This document shows, one piece after another, positions 1 through 7,936 of a stretch of 16,838 nt of DNA. The notes beneath the pieces are model-generated. The model did not search any database. It saw only the letters and a list, made by a program, of their open reading frames with translations, and was not told the origin of the DNA. Source of the stretch: Winogradskyella_A sp963966315 (lineage in GTDB: Bacteria > Bacteroidota > Bacteroidia > Flavobacteriales > Flavobacteriaceae). A program made the position numbers and the translations under genes. Location of the stretch: assembly GCA_963966315.1 (NCBI GenBank), contig CAWZYX010000067.1, positions 1 to 16,838 of the forward strand. The letters are read 5' to 3'. How positions within the stretch are numbered: position 1 is the first letter of the stretch; every line of letters begins with the position of its first letter.

Positions 1-1768
1 TTTTCTGACGTTCCTTTTGATAAAAGTAATAGACAAAACTAGTGCCATGGTGGGTTCTTATAAAGTCAATTACCCGATCGGGCAAATTGTTCTTCTTGGC
101 AATTTCAATGCCTTTTATCACATGATCGATGATGATTCTTGCACTCTCTGTGGCAGATAATTCATCATGCGGATTGATTCCCGTGGATTGATTTTCGGTA
201 AAATAGGTAGGGTTATCCATTTTTCCAATGTCGTGATACAAGGCTCCTACCCTTACCAACATCGCGTTGGCACCGATTTCATTAGCTGAGGCTTCTGCGA
301 GATTGGCAACGTTCAAAGAATGATGAAAGGTACCGGGGGCTTCATTGGATAATCGCTTTAAAAGTTTGGTATTAGTGTCTGACAGCTCTAATAGAGAAAC
401 ATCCGAGACCAGTCCGAAAGCCTTTTCGTAAATATAGATTAACGGTTGCACAAAAAGGGTTGCCAGACCACCCAATAAGAACAAACCAAACGTTTGCCAT
501 TGCAAGGTGGTGATTTGTCCTTCATGAATCACGAAAAAAGCAAAGTAAGCAATGATATAAATCAGTGTGATCTGACCAACTGATATAAACAAATTAGCTC
601 TCTTGTATAGTTCTGATACGGTTAAAATGGTGACAATACCCGCAATGATCTGAAGAAACATATATTCATAACTATTAGGCACAATGAATCCCAGAAGTAA
701 AACAGTTAGGACGTGAGTAAATAGTCCCAAACGGGCATCAAAAAAAGCCTTCAGCACAAGAGGTAAAATACAGAGAGGTACTACATAGATATACTGTGAA
801 TTAAATCTAACCACCAAGGTGGTAAGTACGATCATAACCAGTATGTTAAAAAAGATAAAGGTAACCTTTGTATTATTGACAAATACCTCTTCCCGATACT
901 TTCTTAAAAATAACAAAAGCATGAGCAAAGCCAAGGCTACTAATAATGAATAGGCCAGTAGCACCCAATTGTAATTTGCTGTATTCCAATCCTGAGACTC
1001 ATATTCTAGTCTTAAAGACTCAAGTATCTGATACTGTTCCTCTTCAACTACTTTACCTTTAGAGATGATTAAAGTTCCTTTTTCGATACTTCCTCGGGTT
1101 GGAGAGATCTTGGATTCTGCTTCCTCCAATGCAGAATCTGTCAGTGACTTATTGAATTTGAGATTGGGTTCTATAATATTGAAAAACAAGGATAGGAAAG
1201 CAGCACGATAAGCCTGATAACCTCTCTCATTGATACGTTCCTCAACTATTGCTTTCACACTGCTCAGTTTTACAATACTTCCAAACTCAGTGCGCTCTTT
1301 TTGTTTTTGTTCGGATAAAATGATTACAGGATGTTCTGGCTCGTAATTTAGGGTACTCTCCAGAAGACCTATCGCATACAATTCATCCAAGAGTTCCTGT
1401 CCCAATTCATAAAGGTCCTGAACTTCTGAACGTTCTGTTTTGGCGGTATCGGGAAATGTGGAGTTAAATCCCTCTAAATAAAAATCATTGACTTTATCCT
1501 GAATCGTTGAATCCACATCGAAAAACAGTGGGCTTGATTTCTTTAAAAAGGCTGTTTCTTCTTCAATTTCTTTTGCCGATTTAACAATCGCAAAATCAAA
1601 TGGGGCATACAAGTTCTCTGATTGCCAGGGTTTACCTCTTTCAAAACTGTAGCGAAACTTCCCTGTTTTTGGGAAAATGTAAACAATAAAAACAGTGGTT
1701 GATAACAGGAGAAGAATCTTGTATATCAAGGAGTGATTGGAGTACCACTTATTGAGAAGTTCATTCAT
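1..1768 (-). CDS. Membrane 7TM-HD phosphodiesterase, PgpH/YqfF-like (partial, C-terminus outside window)
   Basis: The frame stays open from an ATG at 1766-1768 to the window edge, giving the first 589 residues. Residues 16-32 form one N-terminal membrane helix, about 35-260 an extracytoplasmic region, and about 266-445 six to seven further hydrophobic helices. A cytosolic HD domain follows, with the metal-binding motifs FHHS (481-484), YHDIGK (511-516), DHV (548-550) and THHG (572-575). This order (7TMR-HDED, 7TM, HD) is that of PgpH-type proteins, which hydrolyse the signalling nucleotide cyclic di-AMP. Assigning that substrate here is inference from the family. The last conserved HD aspartate and the stop lie beyond base 1. 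The gene diverges from the thiolase gene and has a -7-like element almost touching its ATG. The family call is secure; the substrate is likely but unproven. Confidence 0.9.
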   Translation of the reverse strand, partial: MNELLNKWYSNHSLIYKILLLLSTTVFIVYIFPKTGKFRYSFERGKPWQSENLYAPFDFAIVKSAKEIEEETAFLKKSSPLFFDVDSTIQDKVNDFYLEGFNSTFPDTAKTERSEVQDLYELGQELLDELYAIGLLESTLNYEPEHPVIILSEQKQKERTEFGSIVKLSSVKAIVEERINERGYQAYRAAFLSLFFNIIEPNLKFNKSLTDSALEEAESKISPTRGSIEKGTLIISKGKVVEEEQYQILESLRLEYESQDWNTANYNWVLLAYSLLVALALLMLLLFLRKYREEVFVNNTKVTFIFFNILVMIVLTTLVVRFNSQYIYVVPLCILPLVLKAFFDARLGLFTHVLTVLLLGFIVPNSYEYMFLQIIAGIVTILTVSELYKRANLFISVGQITLIYIIAYFAFFVIHEGQITTLQWQTFGLFLLGGLATLFVQPLIYIYEKAFGLVSDVSLLELSDTNTKLLKRLSNEAPGTFHHSLNVANLAEASANEIGANAMLVRVGALYHDIGKMDNPTYFTENQSTGINPHDELSATESARIIIDHVIKGIEIAKKNNLPDRVIDFIRTHHGTSFVYYFYQKERQK

Positions 1769-1774
1769 TTAAGT

Positions 1775-1782
1775 CAAATGTA
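1775..1782 (-). promoter_or_regulatory. Bacteroidota -7 element (TACATTTG) for the HD phosphodiesterase gene
   Basis: Read on the minus strand this octamer is a perfect match to TAnnTTTG. It ends only six bases before the ATG at 1768, so transcription starting at the usual distance would give a leaderless or nearly leaderless mRNA. I see no convincing -33 TTG at the right distance, so the call is tentative. Confidence 0.4.
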
Positions 1783-1843
1783 ATAAATTAATAATACTGG
1801 AGGGGTATACTTTTTAAATCCTTAAGGTTTCTAATGAATTCAC

Positions 1844-1851
1844 TAATTTTG
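1844..1851 (+). promoter_or_regulatory. Bacteroidota -7 element (TAATTTTG) for the thiolase operon
   Basis: A perfect TAnnTTTG octamer lies 25 bases before the ATG at 1877, which would leave a leader of roughly 20 bases. The -33 region is poor: TTA at 1822-1824 has suitable spacing but is not TTG. The position just upstream of the first gene of a plus-strand operon supports it. Confidence 0.5.
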
Positions 1852-1876
1852 CACGAGCAAATTAAAATTGACGAAA

Positions 1877-3052
1877 ATGCTAAAAAATGTTGTTATTGTA
1901 TCTGCGGTAAGAACGCCTATCGGGAGTTTTATGGGGAGTTTATCCACAGTCTCTGCACCTGAATTAGGGGCGGCAGCCATCAAGGGGGCTTTGAAAAAAA
2001 TAAATCTTGATCCGAATGAAGTTGACGAAGTACTTATGGGCCATGTGGTACAGGCAGGGTCAGGCCAGGCCCCTGCAAGACAAGCAGCTATTTATGCTGG
2101 TATACCGGACAGCGTTCCTTGTACAACAGTGAATAAAGTTTGTTCGTCTGGAATGAAAGCAGTGATGCAGGGAGCTCAGGCCATCGCATTAGGAGATGCA
2201 GAAGTAGTGGTGGCAGGAGGAATGGAAAATATGAGTATGATCCCACACTACTACCGTGCCAGAAAAGCGGCCAAGTTTGGGCCTGTAACCATGGAAGACG
2301 GTATGCAAAAAGACGGGCTGGTTGATGCCTATAATCATGAGGCTATGGGCGTCTGTGCCGATGAATGTGCTGTAGAATTTAATTTTTCGAGAGAAGACCA
2401 GGATGCGTTTGCCATCCAGTCTTACGACCGATCTGCACAGGCCTGGGAATCAGGAAAGTTCGATAAAGAGGTGATCCCTGTAGAAGTACCTCAAAGACGA
2501 GGAGAGCCCGTATTGGTCTCAAAAGATGAGGAGTTTACTAACGTAAAAATTGAAAAAATACCGCAGTTGAGGCCTGCGTTTACAAAAGAAGGTACAGTAA
2601 CAGCTGCCAATGCCTCCACCATTAATGATGGTGCAGCTGCATTGGTTTTAATGAGCGAGGAGAAAGCTCAGGAGCTGAAACTTACTCCAATTGCGCGTAT
2701 CAAAGGATATGCCGATGCAGCCCAAGAACCAAAATGGTTTACAACCGCACCTGCCAAAGCGCTTCCAAAGGCACTCTCAAAGGCAGGAGTAGCTTTGAAT
2801 GATGTGGATTACTTCGAGTTTAACGAGGCTTTTTCTGTAGTAGGCCTTGCCAATATGAAGATTCTGGGCTTAAATGATAGCAAAGTAAATGTTAACGGTG
2901 GTGCAGTTTCCTTAGGACATCCTCTTGGTTGTTCCGGTGCGCGAATTCTTGTTACGCTATTGGGTGTTCTTGAACAAAATAATGCTAAATTAGGCGCAGC
3001 AGCAATTTGCAATGGTGGTGGGGGTGCCTCTGCCATGGTATTAGAACGATAG
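1877..3052 (+). CDS. atoB: Acetyl-CoA C-acetyltransferase (thiolase II, 391 aa)
   Basis: A biosynthetic-type thiolase that condenses two acetyl-CoA to acetoacetyl-CoA, or the reverse. A TTG at 1868 opens the same frame, but I choose the ATG at 1877. Counted from it, the key residues fall at Cys89 (VCSSG), Asn316 (NEAF), His348 (GHPLG) and Cys378 (CNGGGG), the same numbers as in the well-studied Zoogloea thiolase. The length of 391 aa is normal for the family and both catalytic cysteines are present. The C-terminal glycine-rich motif is intact. Only 10 bases separate it from the NlpC/P60 gene, so they are probably co-transcribed. In flavobacteria this enzyme could feed ketone, leucine-degradation or mevalonate chemistry; the window gives no pathway partner to decide. 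A 3-ketoacyl-CoA thiolase of broader range is the main alternative. Confidence 0.93.
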   Translation: MLKNVVIVSAVRTPIGSFMGSLSTVSAPELGAAAIKGALKKINLDPNEVDEVLMGHVVQAGSGQAPARQAAIYAGIPDSVPCTTVNKVCSSGMKAVMQGAQAIALGDAEVVVAGGMENMSMIPHYYRARKAAKFGPVTMEDGMQKDGLVDAYNHEAMGVCADECAVEFNFSREDQDAFAIQSYDRSAQAWESGKFDKEVIPVEVPQRRGEPVLVSKDEEFTNVKIEKIPQLRPAFTKEGTVTAANASTINDGAAALVLMSEEKAQELKLTPIARIKGYADAAQEPKWFTTAPAKALPKALSKAGVALNDVDYFEFNEAFSVVGLANMKILGLNDSKVNVNGGAVSLGHPLGCSGARILVTLLGVLEQNNAKLGAAAICNGGGGASAMVLER

Positions 3053-3062
3053 CAGACAAAAT

Positions 3063-3815
3063 ATGCAATATGGCATTTGCAACTTAGGCATTGTCCCTGT
3101 GCGGCTTGAACCATCTGACACTAGTGAGATGGTTTCTCAGGTGTTATACGGAACACATTTTAAAGTATTGGAACAGCGCAAAAAATGGAGTCGCATAAGA
3201 ATTGCATTTGACAACTACGAGGGTTGGGTTGATAACAAGCAGTTTTCCTTTATTGAAGGAGACGTTTACATGGGGCTTAAACAACAACCCGATTATTTAT
3301 CTCACAACCTCCTTGATTTTGTCACGAACGATAAAGGTCGTCTAATTCCTATACCCTTAGGATCGGTGATGAACCATGTCCAACTGATGGGTCATGAATA
3401 TGAAGGTGAATTAAAGAAGGTATCCAAAGATAGAGAGCCCATACTGGCAACAGCGTTACTATACTTAAATTCACCTTATCTCTGGGGTGGAATGACTCCT
3501 TTTGGAATTGACTGTTCCGGCTTTACCCAAATGGTCTATCGTTTGAATGGGTTTCATCTGAAAAGGGATGCTTCACAACAAGCCACACAGGGAGAGCCGC
3601 TTAGTTTCATTGAGGAAAGCCTACCTGGGGATTTAGCTTTTTTTGACAATACAGAGGGACAGATCATTCATGTTGGGATCATCATGGAGGACCACCATAT
3701 TATACACGCTCATGGGCAAGTCAGAATTGATAGAATCGATCACTCGGGGATATACAATGTCGATACCAACAGCCATAGCCATAAACTAAGGGTAATCAAA
3801 AAAATTATTTCATAA
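3063..3815 (+). CDS. Cytosolic NlpC/P60 (C40) cysteine peptidase with N-terminal SH3-like domain
   Basis: The 250-residue protein has an SH3b-like N-terminal half (about 1-70, with GWVDNKQ at 54-60) and a C-terminal NlpC/P60 domain (about 120-250). The catalytic triad is visible: Cys151 in GIDCSGF, His203 in IIHVGI and His215 in IIHAHG. The spacing resembles gamma-D-glutamyl-L-diamino acid endopeptidases such as dipeptidyl-peptidase VI, which cleave murein peptides during cell-wall recycling. There is no signal peptide or lipobox, so it probably acts in the cytosol on imported wall peptides; this is inference. It begins 10 bases after the thiolase stop and ends at a strong terminator. Its substrate cannot be read from the sequence, but family and catalytic residues are clear. 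Confidence 0.9.
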   Translation: MQYGICNLGIVPVRLEPSDTSEMVSQVLYGTHFKVLEQRKKWSRIRIAFDNYEGWVDNKQFSFIEGDVYMGLKQQPDYLSHNLLDFVTNDKGRLIPIPLGSVMNHVQLMGHEYEGELKKVSKDREPILATALLYLNSPYLWGGMTPFGIDCSGFTQMVYRLNGFHLKRDASQQATQGEPLSFIEESLPGDLAFFDNTEGQIIHVGIIMEDHHIIHAHGQVRIDRIDHSGIYNVDTNSHSHKLRVIKKIIS

Positions 3816-3817
3816 AA

Positions 3818-3843
3818 AAAAGCGGATCAAATGATCCGCTTTT
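3818..3843. terminator. Bidirectional rho-independent terminator
   Basis: A GC-rich stem (AAAGCGGATC paired with GATCCGCTTT, loop of about six bases) lies between two convergent genes. It has an A-run before and a T-run after it, so it can work in both directions. It sits just after the NlpC/P60 stop and just after the TPR gene stop read on the other strand. Confidence 0.9.
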
Positions 3844-3859
3844 CTTTTTATATTCATTT

Positions 3860-5134
3860 TTAATTTCCAGCTCCTGCTTCCAATTGAGCAACTTTTTCTT
3901 TCATTGCTTTCATTTTAGCAGTTTCGCCAAGGACACCATAGATGTTTACAAGTGTTTGAGCAGCATTAATATTTTTACTATTGAGTTCCAAAGATTTTTC
4001 AAGGTACGGTATGGCTGAACGGTACAGATCAGAGCGCTGATCCTTTAGCTCATCATACTTCTTATTATCCGCAGCACTGGTTCCTAGACTATTCATCTCC
4101 TCAACGATGGCCTCTTCTCCAGACAGAATTACTACCGCCATATTGGTGTAGGCATCGGTATAATTAGGATCGATCTCAAGTGCTCTTTTATAATAGTTTT
4201 TTGCCGCATCTGTATCACCACCTTCCGCAGCTAGTACCCCTAAGTTGTACTGTAGTTCTGCGTTGTTAGGATCTTGTTTTGTAGCCTCTTCCATCAGGGC
4301 TTTGAACTTCTCTTTGTTACCCATTTTTAAGTGAACATTGGCTTCAGATAGCAATAATCCAAGATCTTCAGGATTTTCGGCTCTAGCTGCCGCCATAGCA
4401 CTTAGAGCTTCGTCGGTCTTGTCCTGGGCTACATAAATCAAAGCAATGTTCTTAACTATTTCACCTCGTTTTGAAGAGGACATTGCATCTCTAGGGTTAG
4501 TGTATTCTTTTGACATGACTGCAAAATCTCTGCTTTTCTCGTCATTGAACACCTCTTCCTCTCCATTTGCCACATTGGTTGCATAGTAATTCATCTGTAT
4601 TCCAGTGTACTCAAGATCCACAAGCTCATTGTAGTACTTTAAAGAGGTATCATAATCACCCCCATTGACCGCATAGGACGCTGCGTAGTAAAGCATAGTG
4701 GTGTCCACAGGTTTTATTCTGTAGATCTGCTCAAAGCGTTTGGATGCTGTTTTATTATCACCCTGATCAATTGCTGCCTGTGCTTCACGTGAAATTTCAC
4801 CATACATCTGATCGCGCAGCTCATCGACTTCGTCCTGATATCTCGATTTCCCAGATGTCATTTCTTTCAATGAACTTAAAGCTTCAAGAGACTTCATAAG
4901 ATCGTCATCTGTACAAGATCCTCCGGCATAAAGTGTTCTTGCTTTTAATACAAGGTATTTTTCCTTTGTCTTTTCATCCATACTGCCCATTAGCGTCTCT
5001 GCAGACTGCATAGCTGCCTTGGCTGCTGCATAATCTGGTTTTTTCAGTGCTTTTTCCAGAGCCTTGACTTCACTCTTTTGAGCATAAAGCCCGGTTATAA
5101 CTAATGCACATATAAGCGTGACTAACTTTTTCAT
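3860..5134 (-). CDS. Exported tetratricopeptide-repeat protein (424 aa)
   Basis: The N-terminus is a signal peptide (MKKLVTLICALVITGLYAQ) with likely cleavage after Ala18. It has no lipobox, so the mature protein should be periplasmic or outer-membrane associated. The remainder is helical. TPR-like units are seen around 113-180, 225-289 and, most clearly, 292-335 (AELQYNLGVLAAEGG, then ALEIDPNYTDAYTNMA), with another pair near 368-415. TPR domains mediate protein contacts; no catalytic motif is visible and I cannot name a partner. The ATG lies 28 bases after the gyrA stop with no terminator between, so it is probably transcribed with gyrA. It ends at the shared terminator at 3818-3843. The call of secreted TPR protein is firm; the role is unknown. 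Confidence 0.88.
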   Translation of the reverse strand: MKKLVTLICALVITGLYAQKSEVKALEKALKKPDYAAAKAAMQSAETLMGSMDEKTKEKYLVLKARTLYAGGSCTDDDLMKSLEALSSLKEMTSGKSRYQDEVDELRDQMYGEISREAQAAIDQGDNKTASKRFEQIYRIKPVDTTMLYYAASYAVNGGDYDTSLKYYNELVDLEYTGIQMNYYATNVANGEEEVFNDEKSRDFAVMSKEYTNPRDAMSSSKRGEIVKNIALIYVAQDKTDEALSAMAAARAENPEDLGLLLSEANVHLKMGNKEKFKALMEEATKQDPNNAELQYNLGVLAAEGGDTDAAKNYYKRALEIDPNYTDAYTNMAVVILSGEEAIVEEMNSLGTSAADNKKYDELKDQRSDLYRSAIPYLEKSLELNSKNINAAQTLVNIYGVLGETAKMKAMKEKVAQLEAGAGN

Positions 5135-5162
5135 TTTTATATTCTATTTGTTATTAATTACT

Positions 5163-7676
5163 TTATTCGTTATCAAGAGTTGTGCCATCCGACGAATTTG
5201 TCAAATCGTCACCTGCATTTTCTTCGTCTTGTGCATCTTCGTCTTTCATCACTTTTGCAACGGCAGCAATGGAATCAGAGCCTTTGAGGTTGATCAATTT
5301 CACCCCTTGTGTTGCTCTACCCATCACTCTCAAATTCGCCACTTCCATCCTGATGGCAATTCCTGATTTGTTGATGATCATGAGATCATCTTCATCAGTT
5401 ACATTTTTTATTGCTACTAAGTTACCGGTTTTTTCAGTAATAGAAATAGTTTTTACTCCTTTCCCACCTCTGTTGGTGACTCTGTAATCTTCCAGGCTGG
5501 ATCGTTTCCCGTATCCGTTCTCCGAAACCACAAGAATATTACTCTCCATATCGTTTACAGCGATCATTCCTACAACTTCGTCCTGATCGCTCGCGAGGGT
5601 TATTCCTCGCACTCCAGAAGCATTTCTACCCATCGGACGCGTTTTAGCCTCTTCAAATCGAATTGCCTTACCAGATTTCAGTGCCAGCATCACCTGACTC
5701 TCACCCGTCGTTAATTTAGCTTCGAGAAGCTCATCTTCTTCTTTAATGGTTATGGCATTTATTCCATTGGTTCGCGGTCTGGAATACTGCTCAAGAGAAG
5801 TCTTTTTGACCTGTCCTTTTTTGGTAGCCATAATAACATAATGGCTATTCACATAATCTTCATCCTTCAGGTCCTGCGTGCAGATAAATGCTTTCACCTT
5901 ATCGTCCTGCTCAAGATTGATCAGATTTTGTATAGCTCTTCCTTTCGAGGTCTTACTACCTTCAGGAATCTCATACACTCGCATCCAGAAACACTTTCCT
6001 TTTTGCGTGAAAAAGAGCATATACTGATGATTGGTACCTACAAATAAATGCTCCAGAAAGTCCTCATTCCTTGTGGTAGTAGCTTTTTGGCCGACGCCTC
6101 CCCTATTCTGGGTTTTGTATTCCGTAAGTGATGTACGCTTTATGTAACCAGCATGGGAAATAGTGATCACTACTTTTTCATTAGGAATCATATCCTCAAT
6201 GCTCAGATCACCACCTGCGTATTCAATTGCTGAACGTCTTTCGTCGCCATATCTGGACTTTACCTCCAGGAGTTCTTCCTTGATGATGGTCATTCTTCGA
6301 TCCTTCTTATCGAGAATGTCTTTGAGGTCCTCAATGGTAACAAGCAAATCGTCGTATTCAGATCTCAATTTATCCTGCTCCAGACCTGTCAGTTGACGCA
6401 ATCGCATTTCAACTATTGCTCTGGCCTGAATTTCAGTAAGTTTAAAGCGCTCTACGAGCTTCTCTCGTGCCTCATCTGCATTGGAGGACGCTCTGATAAG
6501 GGCGATTACCTCGTCAATATTGTCTGATGCAATAATTAGCCCTTCTAATATGTGCGCTCTTTCCTCGGCCTTTCTAAGTTCGTATTTGGTTCGCCTTACC
6601 ACCACATCATGGCGGTGCTCCACAAAATGATATATTAGATCTTTTAGGTTGAGCAATTGAGGCCTGCCGGCAACCAGTGCAATGTTGTTAACACTAAAGG
6701 AAGACTGCAGGGCCGTGTATTTGTAAAGTTTGTTCAGAACAATGTTGGGAATAGCATCACGTTTTAAAACATATACAATGCGCATTCCTTTTCGATCAGA
6801 TTCGTCACGGATGGCAGAAATGCCCTCCAGCTTCTTATCATTGATTAGATCGGCAGTCTTTTTAATCATATCAGCTTTGTTGACCTGATAAGGGATCTCT
6901 GTAACTACAATACATTCGCGCCCCTGAACTTCCTCAACATTGGCTTTACCACGCATGACAATGCGGCCTCTTCCTGTCTCAAAAGCTTCTTTAACTCCGT
7001 CGTAACCGTAAATGATGCCACCTGTTGGAAAATCAGGCGCCTTGATGTGGGTCATCAGTTCCTCAATCTCGATAGCACCATTGTCAATAAACGCTACAGT
7101 CCCATCAACAACTTCGCTTAAATTGTGAGGTGGCATATTGGTAGCCATACCCACGGCAATACCGGAAGCACCATTTACAAGCAGATTAGGAATGCGGGTA
7201 GGTAGAACTGTAGGTTCCTGAAGCGTATCGTCGAAATTCAATTTGTGTTCAACCGTATCCTTATCGATATCTGCCAGCATATCTTCAGATATTTTTCGCA
7301 TTCTGGCTTCGGTATACCTCATGGCAGCGGGACTATCACCGTCAATAGACCCAAAGTTTCCCTGACCATCTATGAGCATGTACCTCAAACTCCATTCCTG
7401 GGCCATACGAACCATTGTATCATACACAGAAGTATCGCCATGAGGGTGATATTTTCCTAATACCTCACCCACAATTCTAGCAGACTTTTTATGAGCAGTG
7501 TTTGCTCTTACTCCTAGCTCATGCATGCCGTAAAGCACTCTTCTGTGAACGGGCTTTAGTCCGTCCCTGACATCTGGTAAAGCACGTGACACTATGACCG
7601 ACATTGAATAGTCAATGTAGGCCGACTTCATTTCATCTTCTATGTTTATGGGAATTAATTTTTCGCCTTCCGCCAT
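5163..7676 (-). CDS. gyrA: DNA gyrase subunit A (837 aa)
   Basis: This is the cleavage-and-rejoining subunit of the A2B2 gyrase that introduces negative supercoils. The breakage-reunion domain spans about 1-490, with the catalytic tyrosine Tyr121 in AAMRYTEAR. The quinolone-determining segment has Thr82 and Asp86 at the places of E. coli Ser83 and Asp87. Thr there is a natural variant in several groups and not evidence of resistance. The C-terminal DNA-wrapping beta-pinwheel (about 495-808) has repeated blade motifs. The first, at 523-529, reads QNRGGVG instead of the usual QRRGGKG. The tail after 810 is acidic and rich in Asp, Glu, Ser and Thr. It diverges from clpC and is followed closely by the TPR gene. 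ParC is the only serious alternative. Overall length and the GyrA-box favour GyrA. Confidence 0.97.
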   Translation of the reverse strand: MAEGEKLIPINIEDEMKSAYIDYSMSVIVSRALPDVRDGLKPVHRRVLYGMHELGVRANTAHKKSARIVGEVLGKYHPHGDTSVYDTMVRMAQEWSLRYMLIDGQGNFGSIDGDSPAAMRYTEARMRKISEDMLADIDKDTVEHKLNFDDTLQEPTVLPTRIPNLLVNGASGIAVGMATNMPPHNLSEVVDGTVAFIDNGAIEIEELMTHIKAPDFPTGGIIYGYDGVKEAFETGRGRIVMRGKANVEEVQGRECIVVTEIPYQVNKADMIKKTADLINDKKLEGISAIRDESDRKGMRIVYVLKRDAIPNIVLNKLYKYTALQSSFSVNNIALVAGRPQLLNLKDLIYHFVEHRHDVVVRRTKYELRKAEERAHILEGLIIASDNIDEVIALIRASSNADEAREKLVERFKLTEIQARAIVEMRLRQLTGLEQDKLRSEYDDLLVTIEDLKDILDKKDRRMTIIKEELLEVKSRYGDERRSAIEYAGGDLSIEDMIPNEKVVITISHAGYIKRTSLTEYKTQNRGGVGQKATTTRNEDFLEHLFVGTNHQYMLFFTQKGKCFWMRVYEIPEGSKTSKGRAIQNLINLEQDDKVKAFICTQDLKDEDYVNSHYVIMATKKGQVKKTSLEQYSRPRTNGINAITIKEEDELLEAKLTTGESQVMLALKSGKAIRFEEAKTRPMGRNASGVRGITLASDQDEVVGMIAVNDMESNILVVSENGYGKRSSLEDYRVTNRGGKGVKTISITEKTGNLVAIKNVTDEDDLMIINKSGIAIRMEVANLRVMGRATQGVKLINLKGSDSIAAVAKVMKDEDAQDEENAGDDLTNSSDGTTLDNE

Positions 7677-7750
7677 ATGAAAAAAGTGTTTATTTTAATA
7701 AGTGATTCATAACGCGCTAATATAAGTAAAAACAATGCTTTCAAGCTTAT

Positions 7751-7810
7751 TTTTGGTCAATAAAGACACACTTTTTATTAACAAATTAGCCCCTTGTTTT
7801 GGTTAATAAG
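7751..7810 (+). repeat. Direct repeat TTTTGGTyAATAA, two copies
   Basis: TTTTGGTCAATAA at 7751-7763 and TTTTGGTTAATAA at 7797-7809 differ at one base and start 46 bases apart. A shorter related copy, TTTGTTAATAAAA, lies between them on the opposite strand (7773-7785). This arrangement could bind a regulator, but no known operator was recognised. Confidence 0.55.
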
Positions 7811-7819
7811 TAAAGTGTG
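7767..7819. repeat. Inverted repeat between gyrA and clpC
   Basis: The arm CACACTTTTTATTAAC at 7767-7782 pairs with GTTAATAAGTAAAGTGTG at 7802-7819. This gives sixteen base pairs with one two-base bulge (7810-7811) around a 19-base loop. No T-run follows on either strand, so it does not look like a terminator. It may be an operator or a cruciform-forming site. Confidence 0.7.
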
Positions 7820-7936
7820 AATCCCTTTGATTATTACAGTCTTTTTTGTCTATTCGTTAAGGTTGTTCTAATTAGGGTACGGTTTTTGAACTAAATGCTT
7901 TGATTTTATTAATTTTAATGCAGAAAGGAAAACAGA

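Larger units (their letters stand above)
7677..7936. other. Divergent gyrA-clpC regulatory spacer
   Basis: This 260-base AT-rich spacer must carry the promoters of both gyrA and clpC. I found no perfect TAnnTTTG element for either gene. A weak pair facing clpC is TTTG at 7845-7848 with TAATTAGG at 7869-7876. The spacer's main feature is a repeat cluster at 7751-7819, listed separately. No coding frame is convincing here. Confidence 0.6.

Noticed and set aside
2809..3114. Open frame of about 100 codons on the minus strand over the thiolase end
   Set aside because: It lies opposite a well-conserved catalytic region, shows no recognisable domain and has low-complexity composition; it is a shadow of the thiolase gene.
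7427..7436. Thr82 in GyrA (equivalent of E. coli Ser83) as a quinolone-resistance mutation
   Set aside because: Threonine at this place is a natural wild-type residue in several bacteria, and Asp86 (equivalent of Asp87) is unchanged.
7751..7819. Repeat cluster considered as a replication origin with DnaA boxes
   Set aside because: TTATTAACC and TTATTGACC differ from the DnaA box TTATCCACA at several bases, and dnaA is not adjacent.
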